Source of the DNA: Flexithrix dorotheae DSM 6795
GTDB lineage: Bacteria > Bacteroidota > Bacteroidia > Cytophagales > Flammeovirgaceae
Assembly (NCBI RefSeq): GCF_000379765.1
Contig: NZ_KB903443.1
Span: 1-64,000, forward strand
Length of the DNA: 64,000 nt
Direction of reading: 5' to 3'
The notes under the pieces are model-generated. The model was given only the letters and a program-made list of their open reading frames with translations. It was not told the origin of the DNA and did not search any database. The number at the start of each line of letters is the position of its first letter. The stretch's first letter is position 1. This document shows positions 26,897 through 35,168 of the stretch, piece by piece. Position numbers and translations under genes: made by a program.

Positions 26897-27469
26897 TTAA
26901 AGCGCATCAATAGCTTTTGTAAGTTTGTTAAAGATATCTTCGATATCACCAATACCATTTACTGATTTAAATTTATCCTGCGATTTGTAGTAATTGGCAA
27001 CTACCGCAGTTTTTGATTCATATTCATGAATCCTGGTTTTAATCTTATCTACATTCTGATCATCTGGTCTGCCAGAAGTCTCTCCTCTTTTCAATAATCT
27101 TCCTGTAAGTTCTTCTTCACTCACTTCAAGGGCAATCATTCCGGAAATCGCAGTACTATTTTCCTCCATTAATTTATCCAGTGCTTCAGCCTGAGCCACA
27201 GTTCTTGGAAATCCATCAAAAATAAATCCGTTAGCATCAGGGTTTACCTTCAATTTGTGGTCAATCATCCCAATTACAACTTCATCAGGCACCAATTTTC
27301 CTTCATCCATTAATTTCTTTGCTGTTAATCCTAATTCGGTTCCATCAGCAATTTCGGATCGCAATAAGTCACCTGTTGACAAGTGAATTAATTGATATTT
27401 TTCCTTGATTTTGGCACTTTGTGTTCCCTTTCCAGCCCCCGGAGGTCCGAATAAAACAATGTTTAGCAT
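26897..27469 (-). CDS. adk: Adenylate kinase
   Basis: A 190-residue enzyme that interconverts ATP + AMP and 2 ADP. The start at 27469 gives MLNIVLFGPPGAGKGTQ, the usual N-terminus; a GTG 48 bp upstream would add atypical residues. Other motifs are HLSTGDLLRSEI (AMP site), FIFDGFPRTVAQA, and the arginine-rich RLLKRGETSGRPDD. The lid between about 123 and 150 is short, as in other Bacteroidota enzymes, without zinc cysteines. A matched promoter lies just upstream. Confidence 0.96.
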   Translation of the reverse strand: MLNIVLFGPPGAGKGTQSAKIKEKYQLIHLSTGDLLRSEIADGTELGLTAKKLMDEGKLVPDEVVIGMIDHKLKVNPDANGFIFDGFPRTVAQAEALDKLMEENSTAISGMIALEVSEEELTGRLLKRGETSGRPDDQNVDKIKTRIHEYESKTAVVANYYKSQDKFKSVNGIGDIEDIFNKLTKAIDAL

Positions 27470-27526
27470 TTTCAATAATTTTAATTTAAAATAACCCTCT
27501 CCTGTCCAAAAACCCACTTAAGATAT

Positions 27527-27557
27527 CAAAGATAGAAGATTGCCTTTCAAATTCAAA
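27527..27557 (-). promoter_or_regulatory. adk: Bacteroidota promoter of adk
   Basis: On the minus strand TTTG (27554-27557) and the exact -7 box TATCTTTG (27527-27534) are 19 bp apart, matching the Bacteroidota consensus. The proposed adk ATG lies about 58 bp downstream. Confidence 0.6.
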
Positions 27558-27834
27558 CCTTGATCATAATCCATTCATTCACCAGTATTTTTTTACTTGA
27601 GAATAATCCTGATTGAAAATTATGGCACAATAGTTTAGTAAAGCATTAAAAATAACCAATTCCATTTAACTTGTCATTTTTTCCAATTTGTAGTTGTAAA
27701 AAGCCTCACTTAGCTTAGGCTATGCTCCGTTTTTACGCCTAATTTTGAACAAAAATGGCTGCCTTTACTAAAGCGGTTTATTTCTAAATCTTTATTTAGA
27801 TTTCTGTTTAAAGATTTTTTTAACAATTAATACC
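27558..27834. other. Intergenic region with nested inverted repeat
   Basis: No gene is evident. GTAAAAA (27696-27702) plus GCCT (27703-27706) can pair with AGGC (27717-27720) and, after a 9-nt bulge, TTTTTAC (27730-27736). A second inverted repeat, AAATCT and AGATTT, lies at about 27785-27802, near the start of the next gene. These could be a structured RNA or a mobile-element remnant. Confidence 0.35.
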
Positions 27835-29835
27835 ATGAACAAAAGAAAAATTATTCTCCTGTTTTTTATCTCCTTATTTGTAATCCTTGGAGGATACCTC
27901 GCCTATTTATTTTTATTTCCAGCTGAAAGCCATTTCAAAGGGGTGAGCTTAATCCCAGAAAATGCAGTTTATATCATTTCTACAGATGAACCAGTGGAAA
28001 ACTGGGACCGGATCAAAAACAGTCCTACCTGGAAACATTTACAAAACAATGAATATTTCGCCCAACTTACCAAAGATGCTAACCAACTGGATAGTCTTAT
28101 CAGGGAAAATGAATCTGTCTTTCAATTTTTCGGTTCCAGACAGGTATTGATCTCCGCCCATACTTTTGGCCAAAAGGAATATGATTTTTTATATATTATT
28201 GATTTAAAGCAAGTTGCCAAGTTGGCTCCCTTAAAATCATTTATAAAAAACCTTACTGATGAGAATTATGAAGTTTCTATAAATGAATATAAAAATAAAG
28301 AAGTTATCTCTATCATAGAAAAAGGCTCTTCAAGTGCTCTAAATCTTTATTTCGCTGAAAACTTCCTTGTCTTATCATATACAAATTCCCTGGTTGAAGC
28401 CTCAATTGATCAAATTGAAAATCCCTTGATTAGTCTGGATGAACATTTTGTGGAAATAAATCAAAGAATTGGAAATAAGGGAATGTTTCAGTTTTTTCTG
28501 AATCACAAGGAAATTGACAATTATATGAATATTTACCTGGCAGAGCAGGATGATTATGTAGATGCAGCCAGCAAGCAGTTGCATTTCACAGGTTTGTATT
28601 TTTCGCTGGAGGAGGATGGCAGCATCGCCATGGAAGGCTATAGTAATGTGAATATGGAAGAAAATTCCTATATCCAGGCCTTGTTGAATTCGGGAAATGG
28701 AAGCATGGAAGCCCTTTCCATAGCTCCTCAGCGAACTGGTTTTTATGCAAGCCTTGGCTTTGAAAATTTTAATATTTTCATTGATAACCTGGAGGAAATC
28801 TACAAACAAGATGCTGAAACCTACGATCAGTATATGAGCAATATCGACAAAATGGAAGGATATCTGAAAATTGATATTCAACAGCATTTTTTTGACTGGA
28901 TCGCGGATGAGGTTGCTTTTCTTCAACTTAAGCCATCCGGATTAGGCAGGAATAATGAATTTGCTGTTGCCCTAAAATCAAAAAACAGGAATGATGCCGA
29001 GGAAAACCTGAATTATATAGCTCAGCAAATCAGGAAAAAAACCCCTGTTAAATTTAAATATGTGGATTATCAGGGTTATAAAATTAAATATTTATCGGTA
29101 AAGGGTTTCTTCAAACCATTCCTGGGGAAATTGTTCTCTCAACTGGAAAAACCTTACTATACTTTTATAGATGACTATGTCATTTTCAGCAATCATCCGC
29201 AAACGATTAAAAATATCATTGATGACTATGAATCTGGAAATACCCTGGTAAACACCGAAGGTTTTGATGAATTTACAGAAGATTTCCAAAAAGAAAATAG
29301 TGTTTTTCTTTACCTCCAAACCCCAGTCTTCATTGATAGAATGGAAGATTTTGTGAGTCCAGAAACATGGAAATCCATTCAAAAAAACAGAAACTTTATT
29401 GCCTGTTTCTCTGATATCGGTTTTCAGCTTCAGGCTCAGGATAAACTGTTTAAAGCAACTTTTAATGCCAGGTTTAAAGATTTAGAAAAAATAGCTAAAA
29501 GCCAAAAAGACTTATTGGCTCAATTAGAAACCTATGGTTTTTTGAATACTGATTCCATATTTCAGCTTACCACTTCTATTGAAAAAGATGATGTAATCGC
29601 CATTGATGAAATTGTGCTGGATGATTTAGATGCCAAAACCAAGGAAGAATTTTATGAGGATGGTTCGCTGAAAGCAGAAGTGAGTTTGAAAAATGGCCAA
29701 ATGCATGGCGCTTACCGATCATATTTCCCTAATGGAGATCTGAAAATTAAAGGGAAATATAAGAATGGTGAAAAAAGTGGGACATGGAAGTTCTATGATG
29801 AGGAGGGCAAAGTGGTGGAGAAAGTGGCTTATTGA
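27835..29835 (+). CDS. DUF3352-like protein with MORN-like C-terminus
   Basis: A 666-residue protein with an N-terminal membrane helix (6-28, followed by FPAESHF), so mostly periplasmic or surface-exposed. Residues 35-590 resemble DUF3352-type proteins of Bacteroidota, with the [13 protein letters not shown] opening typical of that family. The last about 55 residues hold MORN-like repeats ([37 protein letters not shown]), a pattern shared with YwqK-type proteins. I know no catalytic motif here. The terminator's left arm lies within the final codons. Function is unknown; the length is near normal for the DUF and the MORN tail is the variable part. Confidence 0.65.
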
Positions 29836-29858
29836 AAATATATTTCTCCACCTTTTTT
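29814..29858 (+). terminator. Terminator overlapping 3' end of DUF3352 gene
   Basis: GGTGGAGAAA (29814-29823), inside the last codons, pairs perfectly with TTTCTCCACC (29843-29852), followed by six T. The stop codon (29833-29835) lies in the 19-nt loop. Confidence 0.75.
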
Positions 29859-30003
29859 AACCAAGTCTAACGAGGAGATTGTATAGCTATCAAACCAGAA
29901 AAAAATTAACTTCATCTATGAATAATTATTCAATCAGGTTGTAATAAAATAAATACAAGCTGCGACTATCGAAGGAAAACATCTTTCTACTAAACCAGCA
30001 AAA

Positions 30004-30462
30004 ATGTCATATTTATTCTTGCATCTTCCTTTGTGCATTCCTCTTTATTTAGTCTACATGGCTCTCTATGAAATATATGAGGAAAGAGAATTTAAAAAAT
30101 TTGCCATCCAAACAGAAGGAGCAATTGTAGGAATTTTAAATGGTAAATATGAAGACCAAACTCATACTTATTATCTACATACAGTTCATATAAATGGCAA
30201 AGTTGTTAACGGACTCCTAATTGTAGAATTTGAAACAGATAAAGGAGATATCTATAGAGTCAGGACAAAAAAAACTTACCCTGAATATACCAATAATATT
30301 ATAACAGTAAGTTATAATCCTCTTGATCCAACTGATGTGATGATTGATAATTATTATAAAAGTGGAATTTCAAAATATTTAAGACTTGGGGGCGGAATAA
30401 TTTTTTCCGCAGCAATGTTCGTAGGAATTCAGGCAATGATTGAGGTAATGTCCAGGCAATAA
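30004..30462 (+). CDS. DUF3592-like membrane protein
   Basis: A 152-residue protein with a hydrophobic N-terminal segment (3-23, LFLHLPLCIPLYLV) and a second at the C-terminus (about 128-148, GGGIIFSAAMFVGIQ). Between them is a beta-rich domain with GAIVGILNG, a YxVxT-like stretch and ITVSYNPLDPTDVMID, which resembles DUF3592 (a VxYxPxNPxxAxI-type motif). DUF3592 proteins are integral membrane proteins of unknown function. No operon partner is nearby. Confidence 0.5.
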   Translation: MSYLFLHLPLCIPLYLVYMALYEIYEEREFKKFAIQTEGAIVGILNGKYEDQTHTYYLHTVHINGKVVNGLLIVEFETDKGDIYRVRTKKTYPEYTNNIITVSYNPLDPTDVMIDNYYKSGISKYLRLGGGIIFSAAMFVGIQAMIEVMSRQ

Positions 30463-30464
30463 TT

Positions 30465-31061
30465 CTATAAATGCATTAAGGTTATTAAAACCATTGTAAA
30501 GGAAACATTGCTTTTCAATGCGTCAAGGGCTTTTGAAATCAAGTTGTATACTGATTGATGGTTAATACCCATGACTTCAGAAATTTCATCGTATGAAAGA
30601 TTTCCATAAAATCTCAGGAAAACAGATTCTTTTTGGCGGGGAGGGAGTTTGTTTAATTCTTCTTCTAATTTCAGGCTTCTTCCAACCAAAGTTTCTGCCT
30701 CAATCAGTTTGATTTCCGGAGATAATTCTAATTCAAACTCCTGTGCCTCCAGAAAATCTTCATGATTAACTATTTTCTTTTTTTTGATCAGTTTCTTTGT
30801 AAGATTCCTACGAAAAGCTTTTAGAAGGTAACTTTTTATAAGTGGAGTATCACTGAGGTTTTTTTTGTTTTTCCAAAGGTCGATGAACATATCATGGATG
30901 GCATCTTTAATAAGATCCTGATCCTGGGAAAATCGAAAACCGTAGTTGGAAAGAATATCAATATGTTGTTGATAAATATATGCAAATGCCTGATTATCAC
31001 CCTTTTTAAAAGACTGCCAAACCTTTAAATCTGTACCATTTCCGATTTTTTTTACTTTCAT
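30465..31061 (-). CDS. ECF RNA polymerase sigma factor
   Basis: A 198-residue sigma-70 family protein. Region 2 contains QAFAYIYQQH and DLIKDAIHDMFIDLWKN (about 55-72); region 4 has LPPRQKESVFLRFYGNLSYDEI and the helix-turn-helix HQSVYNLISKALDALK near the end. The N-terminal lysine-rich run MKVKKIGNG is unusual for the class. No anti-sigma or SusC/D genes are adjacent. The convergent DUF3592-like gene ends 2 bp away. The stimulus is unknown. Confidence 0.82.
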   Translation of the reverse strand: MKVKKIGNGTDLKVWQSFKKGDNQAFAYIYQQHIDILSNYGFRFSQDQDLIKDAIHDMFIDLWKNKKNLSDTPLIKSYLLKAFRRNLTKKLIKKKKIVNHEDFLEAQEFELELSPEIKLIEAETLVGRSLKLEEELNKLPPRQKESVFLRFYGNLSYDEISEVMGINHQSVYNLISKALDALKSNVSFTMVLITLMHL

Positions 31062-31084
31062 AAAACCCTAACTCAGAGCATGTT

Positions 31085-31318
31085 TTAATTTCTCACCTGT
31101 TTCACTGTAAATGCCCACTAAAGCGTCTGGCCGCTTCTGAAACCTTGTTTCAAAATAAAATTTCTATGGGTCTGAAAATTCAGTTGTGCTACTTCTGGAG
31201 CATCAGCCCGATGAAAAATTTTATTGTCTCAAGAGGTCTCAAAACTGAACTTTTCCACTTGTGTTCTACATTTCGGAAAACCTAAATTTTTAACAAGCTC
31301 TCCCACTAATTCATTCAT
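31085..31318 (-). pseudogene. Decayed coding remnant with in-frame stops
   Basis: One minus-strand frame starts with ATG at 31316-31318 and reads 29 residues (starts MNELVGELVKNLGF, ends EKFSFETS), stops at TGA 31229-31231, continues 36 residues (DNKIFHRADAPEVAQLNF onward) to TAG 31118-31120, then WAFTVKQVRN to TAA at 31085-31087. The peptides look protein-like, with no frameshift needed. I read this as a broken gene, or possibly a dispersed element; the family is not recognised. It sits upstream of the ECF sigma gene on the same strand. Confidence 0.35.
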
Positions 31319-31347
31319 AATTAAATATTTTACCTTTCAAACACAAT

Positions 31348-31429
31348 GATTTATTTAAAATAAATCCGATTTTTGAAGTTTGTGAAAATTATGGATGAAA
31401 CCTGTTTCAGTAAACTATTCATTGAAACA
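31348..31429. promoter_or_regulatory. Palindromes upstream of 2-hydroxyacid dehydrogenase gene
   Basis: GATTTATTT-A-AAATAAATC (31348-31366) is a perfect 19-nt palindrome. Further down, TGAAAC-CT-GTTTCA (31396-31409) is a perfect 14-bp palindrome, and a third half-site TGAAACA follows at 31423-31429. Both lie 80-160 bp upstream of the dehydrogenase start, consistent with operators for a dimeric regulator. No regulator gene is adjacent. Confidence 0.45.
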
Positions 31430-31508
31430 TTTTTTAAATATAAAAAATTTAGTCTTGTAATGAATGCAGGACATAAACTAAAATAATACATACACCTTTG
31501 ATCGCAAA

Positions 31509-34436
31509 ATGAGAAGAAAGCTGGAATACCTGGAAGAAAAATTAGAAGGAGAACTTTATTATGATACCACCATGCGTACCTTGTATGCTACCGATGCCTC
31601 AGCCTATCGGGAAATGCCTCTGGCGGTGGCTATTCCAAAATCGGAAAAAGATATAAAAACCCTTGTTCATTTTGCAAGAAAAGAAAAAACTTCCCTCATA
31701 CCACGAACTGCAGGAACTTCTCTTGCCGGTCAGGTAGTTGGGGATGGAATTGTAGTGGATGTTTCCAGAACTTTCACCAAAATTCTGGAAGTAAATAAAG
31801 AGGAAAGCTGGGTAAGATTACAACCCGGAGTGGTAAGAGATGAATTAAATCATCATTTGAAAAGCTATGATTTATTTTTTGGACCGGAAACCTCTACCGC
31901 CAACCGGGCCATGGTGGGAGGAATGGTTGGTAACAATTCATGTGGATCAAATTCTGTGGTTTATGGCAGTACAAGAGATCATCTACTTGAAGTAAAAGCA
32001 ATTTTGAGTGATGGAAATGGAGTAACTTTCAAAAACCTGAGCAATGAGGAGTTTGAAGCCAAGTGCCGGGGAGAAAATGTGGTGAGTACACTTGAACAAA
32101 AAATTTATCAGGAGACAAAAGCTATTCTGGAAGTTGAAGAAAACCAGAAAGAAATCAGAGAGAAGTTTCCAAAATTCAGTATTCCCAGAAGGAACACAGG
32201 TTATGCCATTGACATGCTGCTGGAGACAGCACCTTTTACTAAAGGAAAAGAGGATTTTAATTTTTGTAAATTAATTGCCGGATCAGAAGGCACACTGGCC
32301 TTTATTACTGAAATTAAATTACATGTAAACCCGACTCCACCCAAATATAAAGCCCTTGTTTGTGCGCATTTTACTTCAGTTGATGAATCCCTAAGGGCAA
32401 ATCTGGTGGCTTTGCAACACAACCCTAGTGCCTGCGAATTAATGGACCATTACGTACTGGAATGTACAAAAACCAATATTGAGCAACGGGCTAACAGGTT
32501 TTTTGTAGAAGGAGATCCTCAAGCCATTTTGGTGGTAGAATTATCAAGAGATAGTGCTGAACAACTGGATAAAGATGCGCAGGCGCTTATTGATGATTTT
32601 AAGCAGAATAATTTTGGATACCACTATCCAATTGTTTCCGGAGGTGATGTAAAAAAAGTATGGACCCTGAGAAAAGCAGGGTTGGGTTTATTGTCCAACA
32701 TTCCGGGCGATGCCAAACCTGCTCCTGTAATTGAGGATACAGCTGTGGATGTAGCCGACCTTCCTGCCTACATTGCCGATTTCAATGAAGTATTGAAAAA
32801 ATACGATCTTTTCTGCGTGCATTATGCCCATGCCGGGTCGGGTGAATTGCATTTAAGGCCAATTCTTAACTTAAAAACAGAGGAGGGAAATCAGCTTTTT
32901 AGAACAATTGCCGAAGAAATTGCCAAACTGGTCAAAAAATATAAAGGCTCCCTGAGTGGGGAACATGGTGATGGGAGGCTAAGAGGAGAATTCATCCCAT
33001 TTATGGTAGGCGAGAAAAATAATAAACTCATTGAAAGAGTAAAACTGGCCTGGGATCCGGAAAATATTTTCAATCCCGGAAAAATTGTAAATACTCCTTC
33101 AATGAATTCTTCTTTAAGGTATACTCCGGGACAGGTTACTCCTGATTTTAATACAACCTACGATTTCTCAAAAAACCAGGGAATTATCAGGGCTGCGGAA
33201 CTTTGTAATGGAAGCGGAGATTGCCGAAAAACGGAAATTACTGGTGGGACCATGTGTCCAAGTTACATGGCTACCAGAAATGAAAAAGATACTACAAGAG
33301 CTAGGGCTAACATTTTGAGAGAATATTTAACACATTCTCCTAAGAAAAATAAATTTGATCATGAGGAAATAAAAGAAGTGATGGATTTATGCCTTTCATG
33401 TAAAGGTTGTAAATCTGAATGTCCTTCCAATGTAGATGTAGCAAAACTTAAGGGAGAGTTTTTGTCACAATACTACAAAGCCAATGGAATAGGTTTAAGA
33501 ACGAAACTGATAGGTCATTTCCCAACACTTACTGCTCTGGCAGCACTCACTCCAAGCCTTTATAATTTTATTTTTTCGAATAAGCTTACCGGTAATTTGG
33601 CTAAGAGCGTGGTGGGTTTTGCTTCGGAACGGCCTATGCCAAAATTGCATAAAACCACCCTCAATAAATGGTATAGGAAAAACAGAAAAGATAAAAAGAG
33701 CGATAAGAGAAAGGTTTATTTATTTAGTGATGAATTTACCAATTATAATGATACGGATATTGGCATTACCACTTTCCGGTTGCTGGAAGCCCTGGGTTAT
33801 GAAGTGACTATACCCAAGCATATAGAAAGTGGCCGGACTTTCCTTTCTAAAGGGATGCTCAAAGAAGCGAAAGAGATTGCCATTAGAAATGTTGATCTGT
33901 TAAAAGATATTGTAGATGAAGAAACGCCAATAATTGGTATTGAGCCTTCTGCTATTCTTACTTTAAGAGATGAGTACCTGGATTTGGTTCATCCTTCACA
34001 AAAGGAGGCTGCACAAAAAATTGCTAAAAACACATTCTTTATTGATGAATTCATTAGTAATGAGATTGATAAGGGAAATATCAAAAAAGAACAGTTTAAA
34101 AGCGACAAAAAACTGATAAAATTACATGGGCATTGTCATCAAAAAGCACTTTCCAGCTTAACCTTTACCAAGAAAATGTTGAGTTTGCCTGAAAATTATG
34201 AAGTGCATATGATTCCATCTGGATGTTGTGGAATGGCGGGTTCATTCGGATATGAAGAAGAACACTATGAAGTTTCTATGAAAATTGGAGAATTGGTTCT
34301 TTTTCCTACCGTAAGAGCTCAACCACAGGAAGTTATCATAGCGGCTCCGGGCACAAGTTGCAGGCATCAGATCCATGATGGCACAGGCAGGAAAGCTTAT
34401 CATACTGTAGAAGTACTGTTTAACGCCTTAAAGTAA
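31509..34436 (+). CDS. FAD-linked D-2-hydroxyacid dehydrogenase with Fe-S domain
   Basis: A 975-residue fusion protein that oxidises a D-2-hydroxyacid (D-lactate, glycolate or 2-hydroxyglutarate type) and passes electrons to the chain. The FAD-binding PCMH half (about 35-260) has RTAGTSLAGQ and GGMVGNNSCGSNS; the FAD C-terminal half includes SGEHGDGRLRG (about 480). The Fe-S half has CNGSGDC (about 565), CLSCKGCKSECP (about 627) and CCGMAGSFGYE (about 905), with HGHCHQKAL just before. It stands alone. Two operator-like palindromes precede it, fitting ligand- or redox-controlled expression. The exact substrate is unknown. Confidence 0.87.
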   Translation: MRRKLEYLEEKLEGELYYDTTMRTLYATDASAYREMPLAVAIPKSEKDIKTLVHFARKEKTSLIPRTAGTSLAGQVVGDGIVVDVSRTFTKILEVNKEESWVRLQPGVVRDELNHHLKSYDLFFGPETSTANRAMVGGMVGNNSCGSNSVVYGSTRDHLLEVKAILSDGNGVTFKNLSNEEFEAKCRGENVVSTLEQKIYQETKAILEVEENQKEIREKFPKFSIPRRNTGYAIDMLLETAPFTKGKEDFNFCKLIAGSEGTLAFITEIKLHVNPTPPKYKALVCAHFTSVDESLRANLVALQHNPSACELMDHYVLECTKTNIEQRANRFFVEGDPQAILVVELSRDSAEQLDKDAQALIDDFKQNNFGYHYPIVSGGDVKKVWTLRKAGLGLLSNIPGDAKPAPVIEDTAVDVADLPAYIADFNEVLKKYDLFCVHYAHAGSGELHLRPILNLKTEEGNQLFRTIAEEIAKLVKKYKGSLSGEHGDGRLRGEFIPFMVGEKNNKLIERVKLAWDPENIFNPGKIVNTPSMNSSLRYTPGQVTPDFNTTYDFSKNQGIIRAAELCNGSGDCRKTEITGGTMCPSYMATRNEKDTTRARANILREYLTHSPKKNKFDHEEIKEVMDLCLSCKGCKSECPSNVDVAKLKGEFLSQYYKANGIGLRTKLIGHFPTLTALAALTPSLYNFIFSNKLTGNLAKSVVGFASERPMPKLHKTTLNKWYRKNRKDKKSDKRKVYLFSDEFTNYNDTDIGITTFRLLEALGYEVTIPKHIESGRTFLSKGMLKEAKEIAIRNVDLLKDIVDEETPIIGIEPSAILTLRDEYLDLVHPSQKEAAQKIAKNTFFIDEFISNEIDKGNIKKEQFKSDKKLIKLHGHCHQKALSSLTFTKKMLSLPENYEVHMIPSGCCGMAGSFGYEEEHYEVSMKIGELVLFPTVRAQPQEVIIAAPGTSCRHQIHDGTGRKAYHTVEVLFNALK

Positions 34437-34453
34437 TTTGGATTAATAAAAAC

Positions 34454-34505
34454 AAAAAAAGCCTTTATCTTTCAATAAAATCGTTGAGCGATATAGGCTT
34501 TTTTT
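34454..34505 (+). terminator. Terminator after dehydrogenase
   Basis: AAAAAAAGCCTTTATC and GATATAGGCTTTTTTT pair with a single mismatch, forming a long stem ending in a T run, just after the dehydrogenase stop. Confidence 0.8.
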
Positions 34506-34695
34506 CCTTCAGAAAACGGACAGACCTTACATTATCCCCCTCAAAACAATTCTTTTACTTAAAATTATTTTTATCCTCAAGGGTTACATTTTTCTTACAT
34601 GGTGATTAAAATCTGATTTTTAACCATAAAAACAGAAAGCGAAGCCTGATGTTAATAGGTGTAAATACTACTAATTCCAGGATATTCTTTTAACC

Positions 34696-34884
34696 ATGAA
34701 AAACTTTTTTATAACCCTTGGAATAATTGTTTATATGTCATTCATGTTTGTGATGGCAGGTTCGGTTATTCTTTCAGACATTCAGAATCAGAATCAACCT
34801 CTAGAAGTAAAAGCGTCAATCGAGCTTCCAGAAAAAGTTGAAATCAGGAATAATATTAATGATCAAGTATCATTTAATAAGTAG
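34696..34884 (+). CDS. Small exported/membrane protein, unknown
   Basis: A 62-residue frame with an N-terminal hydrophobic helix (3-28, FFITLGIIVYMSF to GSVILSD) and a polar tail. It has a normal ATG and its own strong terminator 42 bp after the stop, so it is likely a real transcription unit. The family is not recognised; it may be a signal-anchored peptide. Confidence 0.5.
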   Translation: MKNFFITLGIIVYMSFMFVMAGSVILSDIQNQNQPLEVKASIELPEKVEIRNNINDQVSFNK

Positions 34885-34925
34885 ATGAAATTTTATCATT
34901 TGATCACAGGTTTAGGTGATTGACT

Positions 34926-34953
34926 AAAGGAGCTTAAAAAAGCTCCTTTTTTT
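34926..34953 (+). terminator. Terminator after small membrane protein
   Basis: AAGGAGCTT pairs with AAGCTCCTT across a short A loop, with a T run behind. It ends the small-protein unit before thrA. Confidence 0.85.
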
Positions 34954-35168
34954 ATGCACAGTCCCATTACATGCAGTTGATAACTAAAGTTTATCACATT
35001 TTTTCTTTTTTCTCCCTTTTTTGCAAAGTTTCCTCATAAATTTTGAGAAAACCCTAAGAGAATTCCCCACATGTTTGCAAATTTGCACCCTGAAATAGAA
35101 TGCTTTGTTTTTCGGTTTGCAGGATTGATCATTTTACATAATTATTCTGCTACTAAAATTTGTTTTTG

